Positions 34,801 through 49,800 of a stretch of DNA of 64,000 nucleotides are shown piece by piece. The position numbers and the translations under genes are program-made. How positions within the stretch are numbered: the first letter of the stretch is position 1; every line of letters starts with the position of its first letter. The notes beneath the pieces were generated by a model that was not told where the DNA came from, made no database searches, and saw only the letters and a list, made by a program, of their open reading frames with translations. The DNA comes from Cinclus cinclus (Eukaryota > Chordata > Aves > Passeriformes > Cinclidae), in the NCBI RefSeq assembly GCF_963662255.1, contig NC_085059.1:15099234-15163233 (forward strand), in the 5' to 3' direction.

Positions 34801-37800
34801 CCCTTTAACATGCTCTGCCTGTTCTGTCTTCTTTTCTATTGTGTTCTTTCCCTTCCAGGGTCTCCCTTTATGCCCTGATGCCCCAGAACAGATGCCTTAC
34901 CTGGCCACACTCAGGGCTGTTGTCATTGATATCCAGTACAAAAATTTCCACTTCAGTGGTAGCCTGAAATTTCCCATCAGAGGCCATAACCCTGAGGAGA
35001 TATTTCTCTGTATCTTCTCTGTCCAGAGGCTTCTTGGAAGAAATTGTCCATTCGCCCTCAATTTGATCAACTGTGAACTGTCCCAGTATGTCGCCTTCTA
35101 GAAGGGAGCAGGAAGCAAGTAAAAAAAGGCATTTACTAGGTGCTGAAAATCAGAAGTGATAAGGAAAGGGAATATGGGTGTGTCCCACTGATGGCTCCTT
35201 AGGAGACCTGAAGGACCTGGATGGACCTTAGAGGTCTTTTCCAACCTAAATGATTCCATGACTCTCTGACTCACACTGGTGATGCAGAGAGGGCACTGGT
35301 GAGGAGCTTTTGGTCAACCTCACTGCCCAGCTGGGAAATACCCTGCATGTTTTAGTTATTCCCCATCTGCACATTACAGCGGGAGAAAGAAACGAATGCA
35401 GAAAAGTCAGTAATGTTCTGCAGATGTGCATATTCATTGCCTCAAAACCACATTGTCTCACCTTCCCAAAGCCTGTCAGTCTTTCTTGGTGCATGTTCCT
35501 AAAGGGATCGGAGAGTTGGAAATACCCTGCAGACATGGTTTGGATCTTACTGTTAAGGTACCATGTACAGTTGTACTTCCTCTTAACCCATAGAGGTATT
35601 TAACATACAGCTTTGTTTTCTGGGGCCACTTTTTTGTTTCTGTAAGAGCCAAATGATGACAGGCAGGTAAATCCAGACTAGACAGGCTCTCTGGTTCACC
35701 AGATTCATGTTGCTCCTGCTGTTGTTACATATGTTGGATTTTAAATGGGCTGGATGCTCCCAGTGGAGAATCCCTCTCTCCTGGGAAGGAGCTGCTGTTC
35801 TCTGCTGACCCAGGAGGAAGCACGTCAGGCAGTGGGAGTCAGTGAAAATAGCTGCCTGTGGAATCTGTTTGTGTTGGACCCTGAAGGGTCTTACACAGTG
35901 GGATAAATTAAACTCACTCCCTTTCTGCTTTCATTTGTGCTGCAGGCATGAGGCTGTGGAGGCACAATGACACCTGTACTAGCTCTTCTTCTGATGCTGG
36001 GAAATACCAGCCCATGCCCAGATTTAGTTTTCTCTGTGTTTGAAATCAATGTGAATAGGGGGAAGCTAGGCTCTGTGTTCACCTAATCCTCTCTTTTGCT
36101 GCATTTCCATGTTTATTTGTAGAGTTTGACCTGTGTTTGTATGTGCAGAGCAGAGAGCACAAGGTGTTCACCCCTAACACCCCTAAGTGTGTATCCTCTC
36201 AGGTTTAAAATACTTGGAAGTTACTACTACCTTTAAGATGGCAGAAATGTGAATACATAATGGATTAAATCTTTCCTCCCAAAGGCTTGCAAATACCTAG
36301 GCATGCCATAAACTAAATTAAAGTACCAGCATTCCTCCCTTATTTTGGATGGTTACAATACTAGATAACAGGTTGCAGCATGATCTGGCCTAATGTTTTG
36401 ACCCTGAAGGGTCCTTGCTTGAGTCTGAACAAACATTTTAATTTGAAGTATCTGCTCCAGGTCTTAGAAAGACTCTTTAGGGTCAAAAATACCATAAAAG
36501 CAAGCTTCTACTTGAACAGATGCACAACAAACATTCCAGTGTAACTTTTTTGTTATTTTACAGCAGTGATTAATTTTAGTTGGCATATGATGTTTCAGGG
36601 ATGCAAGAGTAATTTTTAGTGTTTCTTGTTAGCCAAAACCTTTACTAAGATTGACGTGACAGTGTTAAATATCTCCCAGTGCAGAATGACTACGTACAGC
36701 GTTGTTATTAAGCCAGTCTCCAAGTGGTTTTGGAGGAAACACATTTATTACCAAAAGGTTATATATAGTTATTAAAAAACACAGGCTACAGGTATACATG
36801 TGATGTGTAAACTGACTAGAGTGCTGGCAGGAGAAAAAGCTGGGTCAAAGAACTTAAATACAGATCACAGTATCTCTGTGAGAAAAATCTTCCTTCGTGC
36901 TGTACTGCCTCTCCTGTCCTTCCAATAGATACTACAATTACACTGTCTTAATTATTCCTCTGTTAAGAAAGTATAAGTAAATATTTCTACAGTACAGTAT
37001 AATTACTTCTATGTATTTTATTTATTTATTTATTCCCAGAGAAATAGGATGATTCAGTGGTGAGATAGTTATTTTAATGATCATTCCATCCACTGCAGTT
37101 ACTAAAGGGTTTTTTATTCCCCAGATTCATTTGTATTCCCCAGATTCATTTGAACTCATGACAGAGCTCAGCCTTCATCTCCTGCTTCTGACAGGATGGT
37201 CAGTATAACACTATTTCTGTACCAATAACGTGTAAGACAAGGTATCAAATCCTCACTTTGAGATTATACTCTTTTCTTGCTCACTGGATATTCAAAGTCA
37301 GGAAAAACTCACCGGTGATGTAGCAGGTGACACGCCGGTTCTGCTCGGAGATGTCCGCGTCGATGGTGCTCAGGGTGACAACGACCTGCCCCGGCTCCGC
37401 GTTCTCAGTGATCGACCCCTTGTAGAAATCCGAGGTGAACTGCGGGGCATTGTCGTTTTCATCAGAGACAGTCACCTCCACCAGGGTTTGGGAAGAGAGC
37501 TGGACTTTCCTGCCATGGTCAGTGGCCACCACATAAAAGCTATAGATCTCCTGGTCTTCACAGTCCAGTTCTTTCAGTGTGGTGATCCACCCGCTCTCAC
37601 TGTCGATAGTGAAGAGCCCACGGAGGTTTCCAGATTCTGCTTCCAGACTGTAGGTGACCTGCCCATCATTTCCCATGTCCTGGTCATTGGCTGTCACTTG
37701 AATGACTGTGGTTCCTGAAGGCATGTTCTCCATGACAAAAGCTCTGTAGGGATCTGCCTCAAAAACAGGTCTGTTGTCATTCACATCCTGCACTTGGATA

Positions 37801-40800
37801 TTCACAGAGACCAGAGAGACCAGCTCAGTCTCCAGATGTGAGCAATGAGCCATGACATCAACCTGGTACCACTTGGTGGTTTCATGATCCATAGGTTTTT
37901 TGATTTTCAAAGCCCCCGTTTGTTTGTCCAGCGTGAACACCTCGTCCTTGTTACTTTCTGTAGTGGTTCCCTTCACCAGGCTGTATATAATGGGATCCTC
38001 TGCAAAAGCTTTGACTGACCCTATTTCTGATCCCTCTGGAAGATCCTCAGATGCAGAGAATGTGTAAAGGGGCTCAGAAAACCTTGGCAATGTCACCTCC
38101 CTGGGGACAATCTGGAGATTCACTGGAACAAGAGAGTTCCAGTGAGGGGGTCTGCCATCTTCAGCTTTCACTTTGAAGTTAAAGGCTCTGTTTTCTAAAC
38201 CAATAAGGCTCTCCTTGACCTTAACAACCCCAGTGGCAGCATTGATCTCCACAAGGTCTTCTGCCACATCTTCCACAGAGTCAACAGAGTAAATGACATC
38301 TGCATTTGCACCTTCATCAGCATCGTAAGCCAGTACCTGGATGACAGGAGAGCCTTTGCTGACATTGGACTGGATGGACAGTGTGTACTCAGATGCTTTG
38401 AACAGAGGTGGGTTGTCATTCTCATCTGTAAGGATTATTTTGACAGTGCAGAAGGCCACCTTCCCACCCCCATCCTTGGCCATGACTTTAATGGCAATGA
38501 CTCTCTCTGTGGAATTTTCCCTGTCCAGTTTTTGCAGTGTGGCAATACAGCCTTTATTGTCTATGGAGAACTTTTCATGGGCAAGTTTATTTATGATGGT
38601 GTAGTCTATGGTGCCATATGGGCCACCATCTGGGTCAATAGCCAACAACTCAATCACTTTGGTTCCTATCTCAGCATTTTCTGCCAGCTCTGCCTCGTAC
38701 ACACTCTGCTGAAAAGAGGGGCTGTATTTGTTGGCATTTGTGGTGTTGATATACACAGGCACAGTGCTTTTGAAAACTCCATCTGAAGCAGAAACTCTGA
38801 GATTGTAAGATGGCTCCAAGTCCTTTTTGCAGCGGTTGAACATGGATATTATCCCAGAAGTGCTGTTGATGGCAAAATGCCTGTTGTCATTACCCGAGAG
38901 GATCACGTATTCCAGCCGGGTGGTGTCTCCACTGTCGGGGTCCAGGGCCTGGACTTTGATCACAATGTGCCCACATGTAGCCATTTCACTGACTTTTGCT
39001 TCATACTGAAGCTGGCTGAACTCAGGGGGATTGTCATTGATATCTGTCACATCTACAATTACCAGGGCATCGCTACTGAGTGGAGGCACTCCATGATCTG
39101 CAGCTCTGACTTTCATGCGAAATTGTTGATTTGTTTCGTAATCAAGTGCTTGAGCTGTTGTTATTTGCCCTGTGCTGGCATTAATATTAAAGAACTTGGC
39201 AGCATCTGAACCATCATCCATGATCTGATAGGAGACCACTTTGTTTCTGCCCGAATCCTTATCAGAGGCAAAGAGCTGGACAACAGGGGTCTGTGGTGGC
39301 AAACTCTCTGAGACGGATGCTGTGTAAATGATCTGAGAAAATATGGGAGGGTTGTCATTAATGTCCTCTACCTCCACTTCTACTCTGGCTTCTGAGAAGG
39401 ATCCAAGTGCTGTGTCTGTGGCTCTAACAGTGAATGTGTGTTTTGTCTCTAGCTCATAGTCCAGCTGCCCTGTGACAGTGAGGACACCAGTTTTGAAGTC
39501 GGTGTTGAAGAGTTTCAGGGAATCTTCTTCCACAATGTTGTAGATGAGGCGCAAGCCTTCAGGGCTGCGGGCCTGGATGTGGAGGATAGATGTGTATGGG
39601 GGGACATTTTCTGGCACCTTCACTCGGTAGTACAAACTTTGGAATAGAGGGCTGGATCTGTTCCTCACACTGATCACAACCTCCTCTTCAGCATGCAGGG
39701 GAGGCTCTCCTTTGTCCTTAGCAATGACCCGGAGGTTGTATTTATTTAAAGCTTGATAATCAAGAGGCCTCTTAAGGGAGATGTCTCCTAGGTAAGGGTC
39801 AATCCGAAAGTATTTGTACTCCTCTGCAAATAAGTAGGTAACAGCCCCATTATTGCCTATGTCTTTGTCTGTTGCTGACACCTGAAAAAGGACATCCCCT
39901 GGCTCTGTGCCATCCTGAACTGAGGCGTAGTATGGCACATTCTCAAACTGCGGGGTGTTGTCGTTGACGTCCTCTACATAAACTCTGACTGTGGCTTGGG
40001 ACACTCTTGGTGGTTTCCTGTTGTCCTTCACTTCCACAGCTACCTCGTGCATGTCTTGCATTTCACGGTCAAATTTCACACCCTTGGTCTGAAGAACTCC
40101 AGAGGCCTGGATCATTTTGAACCTTTCCTTTTCATTCAAAAGTGAATAGCAAAGGGGTTCATTTAGCTGATACCCTTTGACCCCAAGAATGGTTAGAGTT
40201 TTCTCATCTGTAGAGTTCTCCATCACAGTTGCTGTATATACGTCTTGATCAAATTTCAGGCTGGTACCTTGTGCCCGAGTTAAATTTAGCTTAACCAGAG
40301 CAGTACTCTTATATAAGCCATCACCAGCTCTGACTGTGAGCTCTTGGTAGTTTCTCAGGCCAGTAGTGTTAAGAATGGTGATGAGACCTGTTAGCGGGTG
40401 GATATGGAAAGCATTATCAAGGTTCCCTTCCACTATGCTGTAGGTCACCTCCGAATCGGCATCTTTTGCCTGCACTGACAAAAGCTCCATCCCCGGGTGG
40501 GCAGGTAGCAAGACAGAAATGTCATAAGTGTCTTTAAGAAAGACTGGAGGTGAATCATTGACATCTTTAATGTGGATTGTGACCTTGGCAGGCTTGGATG
40601 CGAACAAGCTGGGACTTCCACTGTCATGCACATGTACAGTGAAGTGGAAAACTGGGGTGAGTTCATAGTCTATATCAGCACGACTGGTCAGTGTCCCCGT
40701 GCTGGGATCCACTGTGAAATATTTCAGTGCCTCTGGTTCCAAAATCTCATAGACCAGCAAAGCATTGGAGTCTTGATCAGCATCTGTTGCATAGGTCACA

Positions 40801-43800
40801 AGGGGAGCATTGCTTTCATCCAGAACCATGGTTTGTGATGGGGCATTCTCCATGATCCAGCCAATGAAGGAAGGCTTAACGAAGACAGGCACATTGTCAT
40901 TCTCATCTATGACATAGATGAGCACCACTGCATCCATAAATGCTCCAGCCATATTGGTACCGCGGACTTTCAACTGGTAAAAAGACATTTGCTCAAAATC
41001 TAAGCTCTTCTGAGTGGAAATAAGGCCTGACTGATAGTTCATGGAGAACACTCCATCTCCATTTCCATCTTTTATTTCATAGCTGACTGGTGACAAGCTT
41101 GTGGCTGAAACCTGGATCAGAGGAGAGCCAATAGCAGTGGATTCACTGATCTCTGTGATGTATTCAGCCTCTGGAAATTTTGGAGGGGTTCGATCCGAGG
41201 GTCTAATGTGGACATGTACTGTAGCAGAATCTTTAAGCTGAGGAAACCCCTGATCTTCTGCCTTTACAATAAGAGTAAATCGCTCCTGCCTGGATGGGTC
41301 CAGTTTCTGGGCAACTGTAACAATTCCAGAATATGGGTCGATGCTAAAGAAGCCTTCCCCATTACCTGCAAGAAGAGAAATTACAGAGTGAAGAATCCAG
41401 ACACCTGATTGGTCTTCATTTTCTGAAACTCTGTTTCATAGATTCTCCTGACTGCAGACCTCATTAACATCTGTTTCTTTTACTAGGAGAAATTAATTCA
41501 TTTCTAAATAATCTTAATTATATGAACAATGAACCCATTGGGATCTGTGAGCTGACATTTGAATCAATCAAAATGTAAATTGGAGATAAACACCCTTCTT
41601 ATTTGAGCATATTTAGTAGTGGCAGAGCATGTGCTTGAAGCTTTTGCCTCGTGTGCAGAACATGGTAGTACAGACAATACTAGTTCCTTCAAGCCCTGTC
41701 ATGCTTGTAATTACCAATACTTCAGGAGCAATTAAATTCCTCAGTCCTTGATCTAAATTGCAGTGAGAAAGATGGAGCAAAGGATGGCTTGTCTCCTGCA
41801 AAGAGTTTACAGGTTAAATAGGCTGTGTGGCACAGACATAAATACTTAAGTTTTAGCCTTTATAGTGAATGATAAAATATTTGCCCACTGAGCATGATTG
41901 ACTCAAAACCACCACCAGTCCATGCTGAGAGGGTTCTCACCATTCCTTGAGGATGTGTTTCTTGGTAGAAATAGTGGAATGATGACGACTCCTGTGGGAA
42001 TTGGGAGCACTTTTGCCTAACAACTGAATAAAGAGGAGCAGGTTTTAGGTTGTTCTAACTCAGCCAGTCACAGTTTTTCTTAGACCAGTGACTCAGCATT
42101 GATCTGACTTCTTAAGAAAAGATGCTAATATTCCACAATATGGAAATTACCTACTCACTCTGGATTTTTTTCTGGGTAGGAAGAAAATCACATTCTAGAA
42201 CTGTGCAGCCGTTTATTTGCTGTTCTTTGTAACAGCTAGAGAAAGCTGGTCAAATGGCCACTAGTTAGAGCATGGTAATGCAGGTATGATCATAACCTAA
42301 ACTGTCTTGTTGCATGGCTCTCACCTGCCTGAAGGGAGTAGTGGACTTCAGCATTAGCTCCCTGGTCCTGATCAAGGGCTCTGACTTGTATGACCTCTGT
42401 GCCCACCACTGCTGAGTCCAGCACTTCTGCTTCATAATGGATACTGCTGAACTGGGGAGGGTGAAGGTTGCAGCTGTCCACGTGGACGATGACTCGGACA
42501 AAGTTCCTCTTGATGGGAACCTCCTGGTCTCGTACCTGAATGGCAGAGAGAGAGAGAGAGCAAGAACAGTCACACCCAGGGATAAGCCAGTCTTGCCTGC
42601 ACCATCTTCCAAGTAACTCATCACCACTCTTACAGAGGTGGGTGTTTTGCAATGGTACCAATCCCCTGGCTGGGAATGAGCCTAAAGTTTCAGCACCAAA
42701 GCTCAGCCTTGAATCTGAAACCAAGCATTAACTATTACATGCTGTGTTTTCTTTTAGAAGAATCCAGTGGCCCTCCAAAGAAGGTGGTTAGAGGAATGCA
42801 GAGTGTTAACTACATTTAGCCATATAGTAAAGGTTAACTCCCTGCCTTCCTCTTCCCTATCATTCCAGACAAATCCTCCCTCAAAGACTAGAACCATGTT
42901 TAATTTCTCCAGTGACCCATATATCCTGGCCAAGCTGGTGGACTCAGCAGGGCTTGGTTAGTACTCACCATCACTGTGAGGGTGTGCTGAGGCATGGGCT
43001 GGGAACTGAAGCCTTCTGCTGTTGTGAGGGCTCCATTGCCTGGATCCAACTGGAAAAGTCTTGTGCTTTTGGGGTCCACACTGCCATGGATGGTGTAGAT
43101 GAGCCCCTTTCCTTTGTCCTTGTCTGTTGCACTGACTCGAAGGATTTCTCTCCCTGAGGGCGTATCTTCAGGAATCCTCACCTCATAATGGCTCTCAAGA
43201 AACTGGGGACGGTGCTGGTTGATGTCAATCACATGGATAAATGCCTGTGGGGGACACAGCACAGTGAGGGCAGCAACTGGACATGCAGCCATGTAAAATC
43301 TCAGCTACCAATCCTTCTTGGGTGTTGACATACTCTGAGTGCTGTAACCATCACAGTTTGCCAACTCTTGGAGCTTTGCCATCCGTGATGACCGGGAGCC
43401 CTTTTGTCCTAGATCCCAAGGAACTCCTGCTGTGCCTTCCCCTCTTGTGTTTTTCAGTTTGCTTCCTCTCCTTCTTTAAAGTCTCTCCAGTCTTGGCAAG
43501 GCATTCAGAGTGAACGTGCCTGCACTTGGCACGTGGGGAAGCAGTCACAGCCTGCCATGGAAAGCAGCAGTGGTTCAGCCATGGTGCCAACTTTGCTGCC
43601 GGCTGGTGCCTACACAGCAACCCCCATTATTTACTCAACAGAAAGCTGACAGAAGGGGATGTTTGGTAAAAGAAGGGAGGGGCTGGCCTATCTCAAGAGC
43701 AGCAAGTGTGTGGAGAAGCAAAATTTCTGTTCTACCCTTTTTAGCCAAGTTTCCCTCTCTGCATTTAACAGCACATGCTGGGAATCCTGAATCCTGCTGG

Positions 43801-46800
43801 GGAAATCACTGCTTTCTTCTGTGTGGTCTCCTACACTGGCTGACCCTCCTACTGATGTACTTTCTGCATCTTAGGAAGTCCCAACCAAGTGTAATAATTT
43901 CCTTCCTTAGCAAACCTGAACATGCCATGGGGGTTTTACACTAGCAGGTTTCTTGACATCTGCTAGCAGCCTTGAGTGCCAAAATAAATGTAGGGATGAG
44001 ATGCAAGGTGGCAGGGAATGCACACTAGGCAAGGTGGGGCTTTGTTTGTTTATTCGGAAGATACTTGAAGATAGTTGAGACAAGTGGCCATTCCTTAGCA
44101 CCATGTTTCACAGGAATGGTGGAGTTCCTCACTCATCATTCCCCACAGTGAATTTCCCATGATAAGCATTACTGACAGGTGACTCATGTCCTAGGCCTTC
44201 CTGTGCACCAAGGGCTGGATTTTTGGCTGGTTCTTATGTGTGGAGAGAATGACTAGTGAAAGATCATGCACTGAACACCCCTCCTCAGGGTAGATAAAGA
44301 TGGGCAAAATCGCATCATTTTAGCTCAGGGACATGCCTGAGAGTGAAGTGACTCCTTTTACCAGCACTTACTTTATATGCTGAGAGCACACAGCATCTCT
44401 GCAATTGCCCACTCACTCCCTGGGCCTGACCTCACCTCTTGCAGATTAATTTGTGCTGGCTGTACCTGGGCTAGCATATTCCAGAAACACCCCTTGACAT
44501 GGGAATATGGACCCAAGCCTGACCTAACTGTGTACACACTTCAGCTGTGTACACACTTCTCTAAGATGTTATCCCAGCTGTGTCATAATTCAGCTTGAGC
44601 AGCTGAGACCAAGTTGAGGTCTGAGTGTGTGAGCTTCCACCCCAGCTTGGCTGGTGGTGTAGACATGTCCTTGTGTGCTGCCTGGGATCAACAGGAAAGA
44701 CCCAGGCTTTCCTAGACCAGCTGTGTTTCCAACAACATTAAAGCAATCTTAGTTTGGTATAAGGGCCACAATGTAATGGAGGATCACAGTGTAAGGAGAT
44801 TCCTGTGCCTGGCACCTGATCCAGAGCTCAGCAGATTTAAGAAGAAAGCTTCCCTTTGGCATATGCTCCCTCTCGATGGGGTCTCCACTAAAGCAGAAAA
44901 ACATTACCTGGGTTTTGATTGTACTGGACCCATCAGTGACTTCTATTGTCAGGTTATAGTTTGACTTCTTTCTTGCATCCAGGGGTCTTGCAATGACCAT
45001 GCTGCCTGTACTCTTTTCAATGTCAAAATCCATGTCATCATCACCACCTGGGACACGGGACAGATGGAAAAGGGAAACAGGAGGATAGTTACAGTCAGCT
45101 AGATTGGGGATAGTAGCACAGGTAAGGTTTCTCCCAAACCTGGAAACTCAAAACAACATGTGATAGATAGATGCACACAGGAGATAGGGAGGACAAGGCA
45201 AAGCTAGACAAAGAGATAGTTGCAGATGGCAATGAATGAGTGTGAAAAGGAAGGTGAGGAGAATTAGAGAAAATGAGGAGAAGGAGAGAAGGGGAAAGGA
45301 TGCACTTATGCATGTGATGTCCTGGGTAGATTGGCAACAGGCCTATTGGAGCACTGATTTACTTGCACAAGGTTTCAGCCATGCACCATCACTGGTTCAG
45401 CATGGATCAGCGACCTGCTGGGTAGAACAGGGCTCTTGCTGGCTTCTGATTCAAGGTCACACCGTGGGCATATCAGCAATGGTCCTCATCACCACGGCTG
45501 GGAGCCTGTGAGCTACCTGAATTCTCAACACTCCAACAGTTGGGGAGGCAGACGGTGCTTCCAGGGTGAGCAGAGCCTGTTGCCTCCAACCCAGATGGCT
45601 GAGAATTGCCAGGAACAGCAGGCATGAGCAGCTCAGCAGCAGAGGGCTGTCCCCCACCCTACGGCTGCTCAGCCCTGGCATGGCAGCTCCTTTCTCATGC
45701 CTCACTTGCTGGGACCTGTTGGGCCCTTCTTGTACATTAAACCCTCCAAAGCTGCACTGAGATATGGAAGAGCTGAAACAGTTCTCTGAGATTTATCCCA
45801 GGTCTCAACTTCTTCCTTCCTGGCTACTGGATGCCTTGGATTCTGCTTTATTCTATTACCAGCTGGTACAATCTTTGCTGGCTGTAAAATTACGTGTCTT
45901 CCCTTGCTGGAGGAATGCAGTGCTCACCAGCCATCTGGACAACTGCTCTTCTGCTGGGAAGGAGACAGAGAAGAAACACAGACAAAGGGAGAGAGACCCA
46001 TGGATGTCTTTCCCTGAGAAAAGAGAGAAGAGCTCCCTGTGCACAGTGCCAAATGAAAAGAAGAAGCCCAGAAAAGGAAAGAGATGAAAAGCAACGTTGC
46101 TTTGTCAGTTATTTCAGACTCCATCAATCCCTATGACAGTGTTTGTGGTCTGGGAAAGGTGAAACTTTGAATGAGGTGCTGAAGGCTCCTGGATCTCTGC
46201 ATTACTCCATTGGTTGCCAGCTACTGTGATGCTTTCCTTCCCTTGCAGGGAAAATAAAATCCTGTCCTCCTCCACCAGGACAGAAACCAAGAGAGCCTTT
46301 GGCATCACTGGGAGCTCTAAGATGGGGAAAGATGATGTCAAGCTATGCTCCAGCACTCAGCAGGGAAATAACAGGATAACATTCAGAGGAATACACTGTT
46401 AATTCTGCAGACCCAAGCAGACACTACTAATGCTGGATAAACCTCTCACTGATATTGTCTTGCTCCTTGTAGTGTTGTATCTCTTGTTGCTTAATTGTAT
46501 TTATACACCATTATCCTTGCCCTAACACAATAAGGGGAAAAACTATTCACTTGCCCAATTAAGGCTTTGTCTGACAAGGGCAGGCCCTGCAGGCAGTACC
46601 AGGGGAAGGCTGTGCAAGATAGATTGGGGCACCACTTCAAAACATCAAATTAGACAAGCACAATTGGCCCTCATTGGTAGGACCAGTTCTGCACACGCTG
46701 CCTGGAGAGTCCCCTGGGGTGACAGCCCACATCCCCTCTGAATCGTGTGTCTTAGAGGAGGCCCTAGAGTTCCACATTCCATGTCTAAATCACCTCTGGG

Positions 46801-49800
46801 ATGTGGTGAGGAGGAAGGGAGAGCACCACAAGTTAGGGCAGACCAGGTCTTGGAGGAATGCTTCCTTCTCAGTTCCCTGCTCAAGACTCAACATGGAGGG
46901 AGATACGGGGGGTGTCTGTAACACTCAGCCACACAGCTGGATCCTTGCAAGCAGTTCTAACAAAACCAACAGTGTCACTTGACACCCAGGAGGAGCTGGC
47001 ACTGGCATGCCCTGCCTCTCATGTGACATCAGAGAACACCTCAAACACAGGCAAGTTCCAGACTGTCACTACAAAAGCGTGTTGGTAATTGCACTTGGCA
47101 CCAGAGGCCTTGGACAGCCAGCTTTGTCTAATGGCTGTTCAAACCTCCCAGTGCCTGTGAGAAAGCTTTCCCCATAGCTCACCTACACCTAAAGCAAACA
47201 ACTTCATTAGCTCAGGCATGCGAGTGCTGAAAGCCAAGGGAGCCGGAGCAAATGCTCCCAGACACTGCTGCCCTGCTCTCATTTGTGTCTCACCTGTGAT
47301 ATTAAACCACACTTGGTTGGGGCCCATCTCTATGCTGATCACTCCCACCATGTGGTTCACAGGATCTGTTTCCATCACGGCAAAGTTGAAGTGGGGCTCG
47401 TCAAAAGCCAGCGGCTCTGAGGAAGGGCTGGGCCGGGTGACCCAGCTGATGTGAAGTCTCACATGGGAGGAGAGTGGGGGGCTGCCGCCATCTGTGGCCT
47501 TCACCTGCAGAGAAAAGCATGTGCACTCAGGATGAAAGCTGAGTTAGCTCATGGGAACTCCATGGAAAGCTCCTTCTCCCACCCACCAGGAGTTTCAGCT
47601 CCCAGTGTGCTCAAAATCTCATGGAACAAATTTGAGCCAGTGGTCCATGCTCTGGCTGCTTCCAAGGCAGAGCCATGCAACCCAAATTACTCTTGACTGT
47701 CAGGTAAATCTGCCAAGCTCTATCCATAGCAGAGACCTGGATCACGAGCCTTGTTGCAAGGACCCACAGATTGTGGGAAGGCTTTGAACCTACGTCCAAG
47801 CTCCACGGCCTGATCAGAATGCCATATAGAGGCATGATGGAACCCAAAGACTGTTCAGGTTTGGGTCCACATCTATATGGGATCACAGATCACTGTATTC
47901 CTCTCTGAAGGTAGGTTGGACAGTTAATTTTACATTTATTGTCCATTTTTAATAGCTTCCTACCTTCTGCATTTCCTATCATTCCCTCTCACTTTCTCTC
48001 CCTCTTACCACACTTGCCTTATTCAAGCTCTCCTCTCCACTGCTACATTTTCTCCATCTCTTTCATCTTTTCTTTTTCTGAACCCCTTTCTCTCTTTCCC
48101 TCTCCACCTGTCTCTTCCCATCAGCTCTTTGTGTTTCCTTCTCCTCTCACCGTCAGGATGTTGTATTCAGAGGCAGGAAAAGCTTTCCTGGAGAAGACTG
48201 TGCCAGTTGTGGGGTTGATGGTGAATATCCCCTCCTCCTCCTCCTCGATGGTGTAGGTGATCTGGCTGTTCTGGCCCTGGTCACGGTCGGAAGCGATCAG
48301 CCTGTAGACCGGCAGTGGAGTCTCCGAGGCTGCTCTCTCAGGGAGCTGCACCATGAACAGCTTGTGGGGGAAACTGGGAGGGCTGTCATTGGCATCCAGG
48401 ACTTGGATCACGACTCTGCTGGTGGACTTCAGGGCTGGCTCTCCGTTGTCAGAGACAGCCACCTGTCAGCAAGCAAAGGGAGTAGGTGACAGGGCTCTTA
48501 GAGGTGACCCAGAGTGTGACCAGCCAGTCCCCATCCTGGCAGGCAATGACAGCTAGGGGCTTTTGCATGGGTCTGCATTTGTATCTCAACATGTTCAAAG
48601 GCACTGCTCCTCTCTGCAGGGCAAAGCCTGGCACTGTGCAGGGCCTGCCCATGCACAGGGCAATGAGTCTGCAGGGCTCCTGCCTCCATCTGCTCTGGGC
48701 AGTGGGTCAGGCTGGTCATTAGAGATCACACATCTGAAAACATTTGTATTGCAGTGGCTTGGCCAGGTACCAGCCATCCTCACCCTGCCCTGCCTGTGCA
48801 CGCTCCCAGCACATTGCATTGCAGAGAGAAATGACAGACCCTGATAGACTCAAAAACCTCCAGATTCCTCTGACGGGAATACTCATAGCTGTGAGCAGCT
48901 GAGGATGGGGGCTGGTGACCAAAGCTGCACAGCAGTATCTGATACAATGAGATAAACGAAGGTGGATTTCTCTGGCTTGTTCTTTCCCTCATAATGTATA
49001 AACCATTCTGCTAGAGACAGTTGCAGTCCTCTTTCTGCATTCCCACAGCTTCCAGAACAGAACTTTTGCTCCAGTCTTCAGCAAGAAAATAATAAACCCC
49101 GCAGTACTGCTGCAGCTGTCTCTTGGGTTAACACACACCATTTAATTAAGTTTCCCAGCAGTTGGGAGCTGATGGGATGAGATTCTTTCTCTGTGCTCCG
49201 ACTTGCAAGGAAAGCTCTTTGAGGACTTAATACACTTGTAGGTAAATAAAGCTAATTACAATCATCATTACCCACCTCTAGGATATGTTCAGCCTTGTAT
49301 TCTCGATCCAGCTGCCGTGAAGTCGTGGAAATCAGACCTGCCAAGAAAGAAACCCTTGGAGCTCCAAGACTCAGCACGCAAGAAAAGCCAGGGCTGATCA
49401 GATCCCTGAATGCCCAAGATCAGCCTGCCCACCTGCCCTGTTTCAGGCTGCCTTTGTGATCAGAGGAGAAAGACAGATACCCCCAGAGGGTAAGCCATCC
49501 CCTCCCAGCCTGAATCCCTCTGTGGAGGTGTTGCTGCTGCTCTCTGATCACAGAGACCACGGAGGAGGGGGAACACCTACCAGATGCCTGCATCAGTTGA
49601 GGGTTGGCAAGGCAGTAGGTGAGAAAAGCTGCAGGACCATGAAAACAAAACTTTTCTTATGCCTCTAAGTGAAAAACATTCTGCATGTGCTGGCACAAGT
49701 CTGACGTCGTAACAAGTCTCTACTCCTTTTTTCCCTGTGCTGAGCCTTGCTCTTTGTAATTTACAGTGTTTTGACAAAAGTTTGTCTTCTGTCTTGGGAA

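Larger units (their letters stand above)
35098..37312 (-). other. FAT2: FAT2 intron 9
   Basis: 2215 bases, AT-rich, GT-AG. It holds a CR1 tail near 35.2 kb, a TATTT-rich stretch near 37016-37034 and a direct repeat of a 16-base unit at about 37120-37151. Confidence 0.82.
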
